Part shown: positions 38,160 to 47,287 of the stretch, one piece after another | Numbering within the stretch: position 1 is the first letter of the stretch | Layout of the letters: every line of letters begins with the position of its first letter | NCBI RefSeq assembly: GCF_015694525.1 | Contig: NZ_JADQDM010000010.1 | Location: 62,001 to 126,000, forward strand | DNA length: 64,000 bases | Direction: 5' to 3' | Source of the DNA: Hymenobacter ruricola | Lineage (GTDB): Bacteria; Bacteroidota; Bacteroidia; Cytophagales; Hymenobacteraceae | The notes under the pieces: generated by a model | What the model was told of the DNA's origin: nothing | Seen by the model: the letters and a program-made list of their open reading frames with translations, nothing else | The model's database searches: none | Translations under genes and position numbers: made by a program

Positions 38160-38990
38160 ATGAATACTATCTGGAACAAGGCCGGGATGCTGCTGCTCGG
38201 CGGCACGCTGCTGCTAAGCGCCTGCAAAAAGGGCGACGAAGGCGCCCTGGATGGCCCCGTGCCCACCACCACCTTCACCACCACCTCCCGCACGGTGGGC
38301 TTTACCACCGAAGTCACCTTCACGGCCGTGCCCAACCCCGACGCTTTCCTGTACGAATGGGAGTTTGGCGACGGCGGCGGCACCGACGGCCGCGGCTCGG
38401 TGGCCTCGGGCCAAACCGTGACGCACGTCTACACCAAAGGCGGCACCTTCAAGGCGCAGCTGATTACGGCCGGCCGCGGCGGCCAGGGCTTCTCCGCCAC
38501 CAAGGACATCGTGATTCCCTCGTCGCTCAACCTGGTGAAGCAGTACCTCACCGGCGGCTCGTCGCGCACCTGGAAGCTGGACAACGGCGTGGTGGCTCCC
38601 ATCACGGTGGGCCCCTCCGACGCCGACCCCACCAGCTACTACGCCGGCAACCCCACGCCCGGTGCCCTGCCGGCCTGCCAGGCCGACGACGAGTACACTT
38701 TCAGCACCAACGACGTGTTTACCTACGACGCCAAAGGGCAGACTTTCGTGGCGGGCGGCGCCTGCGATGCCCCCCGCAACGTGACCACGCCGTTCACCTT
38801 TGCCGCGGCCACAGGCCAGGGCCTGGCCCAATTCACGTTGGCCAGCGCCACGCCCTCGCCGTTCATTGGTGTCACCGACGCGCCGGGCTTGCGCTACCGC
38901 ATCCTATCCATCACCAACACCAACATGGTGCTCCGGGCCGGTAGCACGGCCGATAACTTGGTGTTCGACCTGAAACTGGTGGTGAAGTAG
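38160..38990 (+). CDS. PKD-domain lipoprotein (surface glycan-binding candidate)
   Basis: 276 residues. A lipobox is in LLLSAC. Residues about 35-115 form a PKD domain: VTFTAVPNPDAFLYEWEFGDGG, then GQTVTHVYTKGGTFKAQLI (cores YEWEFGDGG and VTHVYTKGGT). The second half is a beta-rich domain with SSRTWKLDN. Position after susD and before GH16 genes is where SusE/F-type or other surface glycan-binding proteins lie, and laminarin loci of other Bacteroidota often encode a PKD protein here. Function in binding is inferred. Confidence 0.85.
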   Translation: MNTIWNKAGMLLLGGTLLLSACKKGDEGALDGPVPTTTFTTTSRTVGFTTEVTFTAVPNPDAFLYEWEFGDGGGTDGRGSVASGQTVTHVYTKGGTFKAQLITAGRGGQGFSATKDIVIPSSLNLVKQYLTGGSSRTWKLDNGVVAPITVGPSDADPTSYYAGNPTPGALPACQADDEYTFSTNDVFTYDAKGQTFVAGGACDAPRNVTTPFTFAAATGQGLAQFTLASATPSPFIGVTDAPGLRYRILSITNTNMVLRAGSTADNLVFDLKLVVK

Positions 38991-39036
38991 CGCGGCGCGC
39001 TGTTTTCCTGCCACCCCTTCCTTTCCCTTCGTCCTT

Positions 39037-39909
39037 ATGTCTTTTTCCCAACGTCCTTCTTTTTTCAGGCCGTGGGCCGGGGCCAGCTTGCTGCTGGCCC
39101 TGAGCCTGGGCGGCTGCACCAAAGAATCTCCCAAAGTGCTTCCGCCCGCTGACCCGGTGGTGCCCGTGGCCAACGAAGAACAGCGCGACTACAGCCAGTA
39201 CACCGACCTGGTGTGGAGCGACGAGTTCGACGGCGCTACCCTGGACCCCGCCAAGTGGACCTACGACCTGGGCGGCGGCGGCTGGGGCAACAACGAGCTC
39301 GAAACCTACACCAACTCGCCCGACAACGTGTTCCTCAGCGGGGGCAACCTCGTCATCAAGGCCATTCGCACGCAGGCGGGCAGCAACACCAGCTACACCT
39401 CGGGCCGCATCCTGACCAAAGGGCGCCAGAGCTTCACGTTTGGGCGTTTCGACGTGCGGGCCAAGCCCCCCAAGGGCAAGGGCATCTGGCCGGCCATCTG
39501 GATGCTGGGCGCCGACATTGACCAGAACAACTGGCCGGTGTGCGGCGAAATCGACATCATGGAGGAGCGCGGCAGCCGGCCCCGCGAGCTGCTCTCGACC
39601 ATGCACTTCGGCAGCAGCGGTGCCGACCACCGCTACAAAGGCACTACGGAAAACCTGCCCGCCGACCTTTCCGACGACTTCCACCTGTTTTCGGTGGTGC
39701 GCAGCCGCAACCTGATGCGCTTCTACATCGACGGCCGCCAGTACTACTCGTTCACGAGCAGCGACGCCAACCCCTACCCTTTCAACAACCCGTTTTTCGG
39801 CATCCTCAACGTGGCCGTGGGCGGCAACTTCGACGGCAACCCCGACGCCACCACCACCTTCCCGCAGCAAATGCAAGTGGATTACGTGCGGTTTTACCAG
39901 TACAAATAA
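39037..39909 (+). CDS. GH16 endo-beta-glucanase, lipoprotein
   Basis: 290 residues with lipobox LSLGGC. Jelly-roll GH16: LVWSDEFDGATLDPAKW at the start of the domain, WGNNELETYT, GRFDVRAKPPKGKGIWPAIW. The catalytic motif is GEIDIMEERG with Glu171 (nucleophile), Asp173 and Glu176 (acid/base). The missing loop residue pattern (EIDIME, with Met) is the laminarinase/lichenase type. It would cut beta-1,3 or mixed-linkage glucan on the cell surface. A GC-rich hairpin (39908-39929) starts at its stop codon. Confidence 0.93.
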   Translation: MSFSQRPSFFRPWAGASLLLALSLGGCTKESPKVLPPADPVVPVANEEQRDYSQYTDLVWSDEFDGATLDPAKWTYDLGGGGWGNNELETYTNSPDNVFLSGGNLVIKAIRTQAGSNTSYTSGRILTKGRQSFTFGRFDVRAKPPKGKGIWPAIWMLGADIDQNNWPVCGEIDIMEERGSRPRELLSTMHFGSSGADHRYKGTTENLPADLSDDFHLFSVVRSRNLMRFYIDGRQYYSFTSSDANPYPFNNPFFGILNVAVGGNFDGNPDATTTFPQQMQVDYVRFYQYK

Positions 39910-40018
39910 GCGGGCCGCCCGGCCCGCTTGCTGCCACTCCGGCCGGGACTTGGTGGGATATGAGCCCGCCGGATAGGGCGGCAGCCGCTTCTGGCCCGGA
40001 CAAGCCGGGGCGGCTGCC
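39908..40018 (+). promoter_or_regulatory. Hairpins between the two GH16 genes
   Basis: AAGCGGGCC pairs with GGCCCGCTT (39908-39929), loop GCCC, without a T-run, directly at the stop codon of the first GH16. A second stem GGCAGCCGC (39980-39988) pairs with GCGGCTGCC (40010-40018). TGCTGCCACTCCGGCCG at 39929 recurs as TGCTGCCACTGCGGCCG near 40043. They may stabilise or stop the transcript; not decided. Confidence 0.55.
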
Positions 40019-40084
40019 CCCGATGGTATTTTCGGCCCGATTTGCTGCCACTGCGGCCGCTTCGGGCCCCAATTCTGACTCCCA

Positions 40085-40903
40085 ATGATTTCCTTTCTCT
40101 TTGCCGGGCTCCTGCTGCTGCATTCGAGCGGCACGCCCCCGACCTCGCCCCCGTCCAAGCCGCGCTACACCTTCAGCAAGCTGACGTGGAGCGACGAGTT
40201 CAACTACACCGGCCTGCCCGACTCCACGAAGTGGAAATACGACGTGGGCGGCAGCGGCTGGGGCAATAAGGAGGAACAATACTACACCAAAGCCCGCCGC
40301 GAAAACGCCCGCGTGGAAGGCGGTAACCTCGTAGTGGAGGCCCGCAAGGAAGCCCTGATGCCCGCCAACCCCTACACCTCGGCGCGGCTGCTCTCGCGCG
40401 GCAGCCAAGCCTACGGCCGCTTCGAGATACGGGCCAAAATCCCGGCCGGGCGCGGCACCTGGCCCGCCATCTGGATGCTGCCCGACGTGAACGGCTACGG
40501 CAACCACAGCTGGCCCGACAACGGCGAAATCGACATCATGGAGCACGTGGGCTACGACCCCAACGTGATACACGCCACCACGCACTGCAAGGCCTACTAC
40601 TTCCGCATCAACAACCAAAAAAGCGGCACCACCAAATTGCCCGACGCCACTACGGCCTTCCACGTCTACGCCATTGAGTGGACGCCGGAAACCATTACGG
40701 CCGACATCGATGGCGAACTATACTTCGCGGCCCGCAACGAGCGCACCGGCTGGGAAGCCTGGCCCTGGGACAAGCCCTTCCACCTGCTGCTGAACGTGGC
40801 CGTGGGCGGCGAGTGGGGCGGCCAGAAAGGCATCGACGAAGCCGCGTTTCCGCAGCAGATGCTGGTGGACTACGTGCGGTTTTACGCCATGAAAAAAGGC
40901 TGA
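40085..40903 (+). CDS. GH16 endo-beta-glucanase, second paralog
   Basis: 272 residues. The N-terminus is short and hydrophobic (MISFLFAGLLLLHSSG), a Sec signal without a lipobox, so it may be periplasmic or secreted rather than lipid-anchored as its paralog. GH16 features: LTWSDEFNYTGLPDSTKW, YGRFEIRAKIPAGRGTWPAIW, then GEIDIMEHVG with Glu148, Asp150, Glu153. The C-terminus QQMLVDYVRFY is shared with the first GH16. A second endo-enzyme with a different location is common in laminarin loci. Confidence 0.93.
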   Translation: MISFLFAGLLLLHSSGTPPTSPPSKPRYTFSKLTWSDEFNYTGLPDSTKWKYDVGGSGWGNKEEQYYTKARRENARVEGGNLVVEARKEALMPANPYTSARLLSRGSQAYGRFEIRAKIPAGRGTWPAIWMLPDVNGYGNHSWPDNGEIDIMEHVGYDPNVIHATTHCKAYYFRINNQKSGTTKLPDATTAFHVYAIEWTPETITADIDGELYFAARNERTGWEAWPWDKPFHLLLNVAVGGEWGGQKGIDEAAFPQQMLVDYVRFYAMKKG

Positions 40904-40933
40904 TTTATTGACATGGGACAATAAATCAAGAAA

Positions 40934-40961
40934 GTCATGCTGAGCTTGTCGAAGCATGACG
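40934..40961. repeat. Short GTCATG/CATGAC palindrome
   Basis: GTCATGCTGAGCTTGTCGAAGCATGACG (28 bases): outer GTCATGCT pairs with AGCATGAC. It has the ends of families A and B but only a short centre, like a deleted copy. Confidence 0.75.
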
Positions 40962-41060
40962 GGCTACTAAATTTTCCACCCCCCCCTTACACCGCCCGGA
41001 ATGGTGAGACTCCGGCCGGTGCTGCCGATGCCGGCGCCAGTGGCTGCCGGCGTCATCTTG

Positions 41061-41119
41061 AAGGAACGGGCCCCGGAGTGCCAGTTGGTGAGCCGGCCCG
41101 CGGCGGGCCCGTTCCTTTT
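41061..41119 (+). terminator. Terminator-like hairpin ahead of the second GH3 gene
   Basis: AAGGAACGGGCCC (41061-41073) pairs without mismatch with GGGCCCGTTCCTT (41105-41117), followed by TT then TGCGG. It ends 44 bases before the GH3 start and 158 after the GH16 stop. It could end the upstream transcript or act as an attenuator for the GH3 gene. Confidence 0.65.
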
Positions 41120-41162
41120 GCGGCATTGCGCCGCTTCCTTCCCTCCGACTTTCCGTTTTACT

Positions 41163-43583
41163 ATGAAAAAACCCGTTTCCCTTTTCCGGCGCCTGGCCCT
41201 GGGGGCCGCTTTCGCGGTGGCCGCCAGCCCGGCCGCCACCGCCCAGCGCCTGGGCCTGGAGCCCCGCGTCGACTCGCTGCTCAAAGCCATGAGCACCGAG
41301 GAAAAGCTGGCCCAGCTGACCAAAAACAGCTTCATGACCACGCCCGACAATGCCCGGCTCAAGATTCCGGGCTTCGTGATGGACGACGGCCCCCACGGCG
41401 TGCGCTTCCAGAAAGCCACGGCCTGGCCCACCGGCATGGGCATGGTCTCGACCTGGCACCGCGGGCTGGCCGAGCAGGTGGGCCAGGCCATGGGCGAGGA
41501 ATTCTGGGCCTTTGGCAAGCAGCAGCAGTTGGGGCCGTGCATCGATTTGGCGCAGGACCCGCGCGGCGGCCGCAGTGCCGAAAGCGGCGGCGAAGACCCC
41601 TACCTGATTGGCCAGCTGCAGTCGCGCGTGGCCAAGGGCATCCAAAAAACGCCCGTGATGGCCACCGTGAAGCACTTCATGATTGAAGGCAAGCAGTCCA
41701 CGCGCCACTCGCGCAACGAGCTGTTCACCGACCGCGGCGTGATGGAGCACTACGGCTACAACTTCCGCACGGTGGTGCAGGAGGGCGCCGTGCTCAGCGT
41801 GATGTCGGCCTACAACCTCATCAACGGCGAGCACGCGGCCGAAAGCCCGTACCTGCTGAACACGGTGCTGCGCGAGCGCTGGGGCTTCCCGTTCTACGTG
41901 GTGTCGGACTGGGACGCGGTGCACGACACGAAAAAGGCCATCCTGGCCGGCAACGACGTGTGCATGGGCTCCGACGACTACCTCAAGGACCTACCCGGAC
42001 TGGTGGCCAGCGGCGCCGTGCCGATGACGGCCATCGACGCGGCCGTGCGCAACGTGCTGCGCACGAAAATCATGGCCGGCCTGCTCGATTATTACCCCAA
42101 AGGCAGCAAGGCCGACGCCAACACGCCCGCCCACACCCAGCTCAACCAGCAGGCGGCCCGCGAGTCCATCATTCTGCTCAAGAACTCCGGCAATATTTTG
42201 CCGCTGAAAAAGGCCTCGCTGAAGCGCATTGCCCTCATCGGCCCCAACGCCGACAAGGGCAACTTGAACTGCTACGGCAGCTCCGAAACCAGCCCTCCCT
42301 ACGCCGTGAGCCTGAAACAAGGCCTGGAAACCAAGCTGGGCGTGGCCAAAATTTCCTTCGCCAAAGGCTGCGACATGAACAGCGCCGACACCACCGGCTT
42401 CCGGCTGGCCCGCGAGCTGGCCCGCGGCGCCGATGTGGTGATTTTCGCCGCCGGCCTCGACAGCACCCAGGAAGGCGAAGGCTACAACTCCGGCCACGAC
42501 CGCGCCAATAACTCGGCCACCCTGCCCGGCCAGCAACAGGCCCTCATCAACGCTTTGGCCAAAGCCAACCCCAACCTGGTGGTGGTGGTGCAAAGCGGCG
42601 GCGTGTGCGCCATGCACGAAAGCCTGCCCCGCATGAAAGGCCTCATCTACAGCTTCTACGCGGGCCAGGAAGCCGGCACGGCCCTGGCTGATGTGCTGCT
42701 GGGCGACTACAACCCCGCCGGCCGCATGCCCGTGAGCATGCCCACCGGCGACAGCCAGCTCACCGCCTGGAGCGACGACCTGCGCGATGCCAACGGCGTA
42801 GGCTACCGCATGTATGATAAGAAAGGCACGAAACCGGAGTTTGCCTTTGGCGCGGGCCTGAGCTACACCACTTTCCAATACGGCAACCTGCAGGTGCCCA
42901 AAGCCCCGGTATCGGCCGGCGCCCCCGTCACCATCAGCGTGGACGTAACCAACACCGGCGCCGTGGCCGGCGACGAAGTAGTGCAGCTCTACCTCAGCGA
43001 CAAATCCTCGAAGCTGGACATGCCCGTGAAGCAGCTCAAAGGTTTCGAGCGCATTAACCTGGCGCCGAAGCAGAAGAAAACCGTCACCTTCACGCTCTCG
43101 GCCGAGGACTTTTACTTCTGGAACGAGCAAACCAAGGCCTACGAAGTGCACCCCGGCGCCTACAGTTTCAACGTGGGCAGTGCCTCCGACAAGCTGCCGC
43201 TGGGCGGCGCCTTCACGCTGCAAGCCGCCACGGCCAAGCCCGATTTGAAGGTGACGCAGGTGTTCACGGTGCCGCGCTTCCCCAAGCCCGGCCAGCCCGT
43301 GACCTTTTATGCGATGGTGAAAAACATGGGCACCGCCCCGGTGCCCACCGGCAGCAAGCTCGGCGTCAATTTCACCATCGATAAGGCCGCCGTGGGCAGC
43401 CTGCAGGGCCTGCAGCAGCCGCTGCTGCCCGGCCAGGCCCGCCTGCTGCCCGCCACCACGAACAACTGGAAGCCCACCGCCAGCGGCAACTTCACCGTGG
43501 GCGCCGTGGTGGACGGCAGCAACGCCATCAGCGAGTGGCTGGAAAGCAACAACAGCTTCAGCCGGCCCATTCGGGTGTATTAA
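41163..43583 (+). CDS. GH3 beta-glucosidase with C-terminal CARDB domain
   Basis: 806 residues from the ATG at 41163 (KKPVSLFRRLALGAAF signal, cleavage near ATA). GH3 domain: MSTEEKLAQLTKNS, VMDDGPHGVRF, GGRSAESGGEDPYL, VKHFMIEG and nucleophile Asp249 in VVSDWDAV. The second sandwich has SIILLKNSGNILPLKK and a fibronectin-III-like part (VTISVDVTNTGAVAGDEVVQLYLSD in part: VTNTGAVAGDEVV). The last 110 residues form a CARDB adhesion domain (VFTVPRFPKPGQPVTF, VVDGSNAISEW). It finishes the breakdown of beta-glucan oligomers. The frame is open from 41001, but that start is in front of a terminator hairpin. Confidence 0.92.
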   Translation: MKKPVSLFRRLALGAAFAVAASPAATAQRLGLEPRVDSLLKAMSTEEKLAQLTKNSFMTTPDNARLKIPGFVMDDGPHGVRFQKATAWPTGMGMVSTWHRGLAEQVGQAMGEEFWAFGKQQQLGPCIDLAQDPRGGRSAESGGEDPYLIGQLQSRVAKGIQKTPVMATVKHFMIEGKQSTRHSRNELFTDRGVMEHYGYNFRTVVQEGAVLSVMSAYNLINGEHAAESPYLLNTVLRERWGFPFYVVSDWDAVHDTKKAILAGNDVCMGSDDYLKDLPGLVASGAVPMTAIDAAVRNVLRTKIMAGLLDYYPKGSKADANTPAHTQLNQQAARESIILLKNSGNILPLKKASLKRIALIGPNADKGNLNCYGSSETSPPYAVSLKQGLETKLGVAKISFAKGCDMNSADTTGFRLARELARGADVVIFAAGLDSTQEGEGYNSGHDRANNSATLPGQQQALINALAKANPNLVVVVQSGGVCAMHESLPRMKGLIYSFYAGQEAGTALADVLLGDYNPAGRMPVSMPTGDSQLTAWSDDLRDANGVGYRMYDKKGTKPEFAFGAGLSYTTFQYGNLQVPKAPVSAGAPVTISVDVTNTGAVAGDEVVQLYLSDKSSKLDMPVKQLKGFERINLAPKQKKTVTFTLSAEDFYFWNEQTKAYEVHPGAYSFNVGSASDKLPLGGAFTLQAATAKPDLKVTQVFTVPRFPKPGQPVTFYAMVKNMGTAPVPTGSKLGVNFTIDKAAVGSLQGLQQPLLPGQARLLPATTNNWKPTASGNFTVGAVVDGSNAISEWLESNNSFSRPIRVY

Positions 43584-43630
43584 CAGCTGGACATCGGGCT
43601 TCTCGGTCCAGTAATGGTTTTGGGCAGAAC

Positions 43631-43728
43631 GTCATGTCGAGCCTGTCGAGACATCTCGTGTGCAGTAGTAATCCAATCATCAGGAATTACTGCTGCACGC
43701 GAGATGTCTCGACAGGCTCGACATGACG
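43631..43728. repeat. Palindromic repeat, family B (CCTG variant)
   Basis: GTCATGTCGAGCCTGTCGAG pairs with CTCGACAGGCTCGACATGAC. The variable bases (CCTG/CAGG) differ from the CTGG/CCAG copy at 20344 on both arms. Confidence 0.93.
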
Positions 43729-43790
43729 TTCTTTTGCTTTCCCTTAGGGTTGCTCTACCTAACAATCCCCGCATAGCTTCTCCCGGCCCG

Positions 43791-43798
43791 TATCTTTG
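43791..43798 (+). promoter_or_regulatory. Candidate -7 element (TATCTTTG)
   Basis: Exact match to TANNTTTG, about 40 bases before the ATG at 43838. It shows that the TTG at 43796 in the same frame is not a start. Confidence 0.5.
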
Positions 43799-43837
43799 GC
43801 AACGGCCGTGCCCGGTGGTGCCGGCCGCCCTTTCTGC

Positions 43838-46800
43838 ATGCTCTCGGCCACCTCTCTCCAACGCCTGTTCGGCATCAAAGCCGGCGAAACCCGCACCGTG
43901 GGGCTGTTTTCGCTGCACAACTTCCTGCTCGGCATCGGCTCGGTGCTGGTGTACGTGGCGGCCAACGTGCTGCTGCTGGAGCACAACCCCGCCGAAAGCC
44001 TGCCCCTGGGCTACGTGGCCGGCGCCCTGGCCATGATGGCGGTGGGAAAAATATACACCTACTTCGAGCACCATTTATTGCTGCGCAAGCTGGCCGTGCG
44101 CGTGCTGCTGGCGGCAGTGGCGCTGGTAGGCGTGCTGGGCGTGCTGGTGGCCGTGGGCCATTCGGTGGCCGCGGCGGTGGCCATCATGGCGGGCTACCGG
44201 GTTATCTATCTGCTGACCAATCTGGAGTTCTGGGGCGTTTCGGCGGTGGTGTTTGACGTGCGGCAGAGCAAGCGCCTGTTCAGCGTCATCAGCTCTGGCG
44301 ACATGCCGGCCAAGGCGCTGGGCGCTATTCTGGCGGCCCTCATCCACGGCGATGCGCAGCTGCCGGTGCTGCTGGGGCTGTCGTTTGTGGCCTACCTGGG
44401 GGCGCTGTTCACGCTGCGGGCCACGCTCAGCTCGCACGTGGTGGAGGCCACGGCGCGGGCGGTGCGCCGGGTGCGGCGGCCGCCGGGCCGGCTGGTGCAG
44501 CAGCTCTTTGGCGGCAGCGAGCTGGTGCTGGCCATGTGCCTGAGCCTGGTGGCCATTGCGGGCGTCATCACGGGGGTCGAGTACATGTTTTTCCTCAACG
44601 TGAAGCACAAGTTCCACGCGTCGGCCGACGTGATGCAGTCAGTGGGCTGGGTGCTGGCAGCTACCTACGTGGCGGCCACGTTTTTCAAGCTGCTGGTGAG
44701 CCGGCAGGCGCTGGAACGCTACGGAGTGCAGTGGTCGCTGCGGCTGCTGCCGGCAGTGGCGCTGGTGGCGCTGGCCGTTTTCGGGGGCCTGCAGGTGGCC
44801 GGTGGCTACAGCCAAACCGGGCAGCTGGCCTTCTTCTGCGGGTTGTACTTGCTGCTGGAAGTGCTGCGCCGCACCGTGTTCGACCCCGTTTTTCTCGTGC
44901 TCTTTCAGCCGCTGGCGCCCACGCAGCGCCTGGCCGCGCACACGCTGGCCAAGGGCTTTTACGAGCCGCTGGGCATGGGGCTTACGGGCCTGTTGTTCTT
45001 CGTGCTGGGCTACGTGGGCCGGCTGGGCGGCGGCTGGCCCTTCGCGTGGATGGGGGCGCTGCTGCTGCTGGCGCTTCTGTTTCTGGCCCGCACCTACCGC
45101 AGCTACCTCGCCGAGCTGAAAGAAGGCCTGGGCCGCCGCTTCGCCGAAACCGCCGAGCTGGCCCTGCCCGATGCTGCCCGCCACGTGGTGCTGGCCCAGT
45201 TGCAAAGCCCGCAGCCCACGGAAGTGCTCAATGCCGTGGCCTGGCTGCGCCAACGCGAGCCCGGCACCCTCGCCAGCCACGCCCCCGCCCTGCTCGAACA
45301 CCCCGATGAGCGCGTGCGCCTGGCGCTGCTGGCCCCTTCCGGCGGCGCGGCCCTGCCCGCGGAGGCGTTGCAGGCGCTGGCGCTGCGCGACCCCGCCCCC
45401 GCCGTGCGCGCCGCCGCCGCCCAGCAGCTGGCCGCCACCGCCCCCGACGCCCCGGTGGTGCGGCAGCTGCTCACCGGCCAGGATTTGGACGCGCGCCAGG
45501 GCGCCATTCGGGGCAGCCTGGACGTGGCGCCGCAGCACGAGGCGGCCCGGCACAGCCTGCTTCAGCTGCTGCCGGGCACCCACGGCAGCGCTCCGGCCAC
45601 CACCTACGACGTGGCGCTGCGCCTGCTGGCCTTCTTTCCGCCCGACATTCAGGCGCAGCTGGTGGAGCGCGGCCTGGCCAGCCCCGAGCCCGACGTGGTG
45701 CGCGCCACCCTCACGGCCCTGGGCGCGGTGGGGCATTTGCAGCTGGTGCCGCCGCTGCTGGCGGCCCTCAACGACAAGCACCTGTGGCAGCCCGCCGCCG
45801 ACAGCCTTGTGGCGCTGGGCCCGGCCGTGGTGCCGCTGCTGCAAGCCGCCCTGCGCCGCGAGCCCGAACCGCTGCACCCGCAACGCGCGGCCCTGGTGCT
45901 GGAACGGCTGAACACCGGCACCAGCCGCGCCGCCCTGGTCGAGCTGGCCCGGCACCCGCACCTGTTCACCCGGAGCGTGGCGCTGCGGAGTTTGCGCCGC
46001 TTCCCAGCCCGGCCCGCCGACCGCCCCGTGTTTGAGCACCTGCTGCGCGAGGAATTCGACCTTGCCACGCAATTGCTGCAAGGCCTGGTGGCCGATGGAC
46101 GCCCCGAGTTTGAGCCCGCCATTGAGTACGAGCTGAGCCTGCTGCACCAGCGCGTGTTCGGCTTGCTGGCACAGCTCTACGACGCCGAATCGGTGGCCAC
46201 GGCGCAGCGCAACGTGGCCCACGCCGCCCGCGAGCGCCAGGCCAACGCCCTCGAAATCCTCGACAACCTCATTCCGCGGCCCGTGTACCAGGGACTGCAA
46301 GCCCTGCTCGATGACTCGCCGCTGGCTGAGAAAGCGGCGCTATTTGCCCGCCTCACCGCGCCCCAGCGGCCAGCCGCCGGAGCCGGCAATTCCCCAGCGC
46401 CCTTCCCTACCGCCGCAACGCTGCCCGCCGAGCCGCTGCCCGCGCTGCTGCTGCGCCGCGGCCACATGGCCTTCACCTCCTGGACGCTGGCCCTGGCCCT
46501 GCGCCGCTGGCAGCCCACCGAGCCCGACGCGGCCGGGCTGCTGCGCCCCTACCTCGTTTCTCCCTACCAGCTGCTGCGCGAGGCCGCCCAGGTGGCGGCC
46601 GCCTCGTTGGCCGCCGCGCTGGGCCAGCCTCTTTCCACGCTTCACCTCCCCGACATGAGCCATCATTCCTCCGACACCGCCGAAGCCCGCATCTCCTCGC
46701 TGGAGCGGGTGGTGATACTCAAAAGCACCGCCCTGTTTGCCCAAACGCCCGAAAACGTGTTGAGCAGCATCGTGCCCATTATGAAGGAAGTGACGTTTCA

Positions 46801-47122
46801 CGAGGGCGAGGAGATTTTCGCGCAGGGCGACATTGGCACTTCGCTGTTCATTCTGCACGACGGGCAAGTGGGAATTTTCACCGGCGCGCAGCAGTTGGCC
46901 ACCTTCGGGCCGGGCGACTTCTTCGGCGAACTGGCCCTGCTCGACGCCGAACCCCGCTCGGCCACGGCCGTGGCCCTGAGCGAAGTCCTGGCCTTCCGCA
47001 TCGACCAGGAAGATTTCTACGATGTGATGGAAGAGCGCGCCGAAGTGCTGCGCAACATCCTGCGGATGCTGTGCCAGCGCATCCGGCTGCAGAACGAGAA
47101 GATGCGTGAGCTGGCTCGCTAA
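43838..47122 (+). CDS. Nucleotide-transporter-like / HEAT-repeat / cNMP-binding protein
   Basis: 1094 residues from the ATG at 43838. The first 420 or so are twelve hydrophobic helices resembling the NTT/TLC ATP/ADP carrier fold (LFGIKAGETRTVGLFSLHNFLLG, then EFWGVSAVVFDVRQSKRLFSVISSGDMPAKALG; cores FGIKAGET and RLFSVISSGDMPAK). A long helical region of HEAT-type repeats follows (about 440-850: ALRDPAPAVRAAAAQQL, LARHPHLFTRSVALRSLRRF). The last 130 residues are a cyclic-nucleotide-binding domain with FGELALLDAEPRSATAVA, the phosphate-binding cassette. So transport or membrane output could be gated by cAMP. Convergent with a cyclase gene 165 bases away. Confidence 0.85.
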   Translation: MLSATSLQRLFGIKAGETRTVGLFSLHNFLLGIGSVLVYVAANVLLLEHNPAESLPLGYVAGALAMMAVGKIYTYFEHHLLLRKLAVRVLLAAVALVGVLGVLVAVGHSVAAAVAIMAGYRVIYLLTNLEFWGVSAVVFDVRQSKRLFSVISSGDMPAKALGAILAALIHGDAQLPVLLGLSFVAYLGALFTLRATLSSHVVEATARAVRRVRRPPGRLVQQLFGGSELVLAMCLSLVAIAGVITGVEYMFFLNVKHKFHASADVMQSVGWVLAATYVAATFFKLLVSRQALERYGVQWSLRLLPAVALVALAVFGGLQVAGGYSQTGQLAFFCGLYLLLEVLRRTVFDPVFLVLFQPLAPTQRLAAHTLAKGFYEPLGMGLTGLLFFVLGYVGRLGGGWPFAWMGALLLLALLFLARTYRSYLAELKEGLGRRFAETAELALPDAARHVVLAQLQSPQPTEVLNAVAWLRQREPGTLASHAPALLEHPDERVRLALLAPSGGAALPAEALQALALRDPAPAVRAAAAQQLAATAPDAPVVRQLLTGQDLDARQGAIRGSLDVAPQHEAARHSLLQLLPGTHGSAPATTYDVALRLLAFFPPDIQAQLVERGLASPEPDVVRATLTALGAVGHLQLVPPLLAALNDKHLWQPAADSLVALGPAVVPLLQAALRREPEPLHPQRAALVLERLNTGTSRAALVELARHPHLFTRSVALRSLRRFPARPADRPVFEHLLREEFDLATQLLQGLVADGRPEFEPAIEYELSLLHQRVFGLLAQLYDAESVATAQRNVAHAARERQANALEILDNLIPRPVYQGLQALLDDSPLAEKAALFARLTAPQRPAAGAGNSPAPFPTAATLPAEPLPALLLRRGHMAFTSWTLALALRRWQPTEPDAAGLLRPYLVSPYQLLREAAQVAAASLAAALGQPLSTLHLPDMSHHSSDTAEARISSLERVVILKSTALFAQTPENVLSSIVPIMKEVTFHEGEEIFAQGDIGTSLFILHDGQVGIFTGAQQLATFGPGDFFGELALLDAEPRSATAVALSEVLAFRIDQEDFYDVMEERAEVLRNILRMLCQRIRLQNEKMRELAR

Positions 47123-47166
47123 ACCGGTTGCATGAGAAGATTCAGACAGCCATGCCTAGAAAGACG

Positions 47167-47263
47167 GTCATGTCGAGCTTGTCGAGACATCTCGCATGGG
47201 GGAGTAACTCATCCGATTGAATTGCTGCTGCACGCGAGATGTCTCGACAAGCTCGACATGACG
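47167..47263. repeat. Palindromic repeat, family B (CTTG variant)
   Basis: GTCATGTCGAGCTTGTCGAG pairs with CTCGACAAGCTCGACATGAC, inner ACATCTCG with CGAGATGT. It lies between the convergent cNMP-binding and cyclase genes. Confidence 0.93.
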
Positions 47264-47287
47264 GGCTTCTTTGCTTTCTGGCGCTAA

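Noticed and set aside
44639-46300. 553-codon minus-strand frame opposite the cNMP-binding protein
   Set aside because: Gln/Arg/Gly-rich shadow with no recognisable domain.
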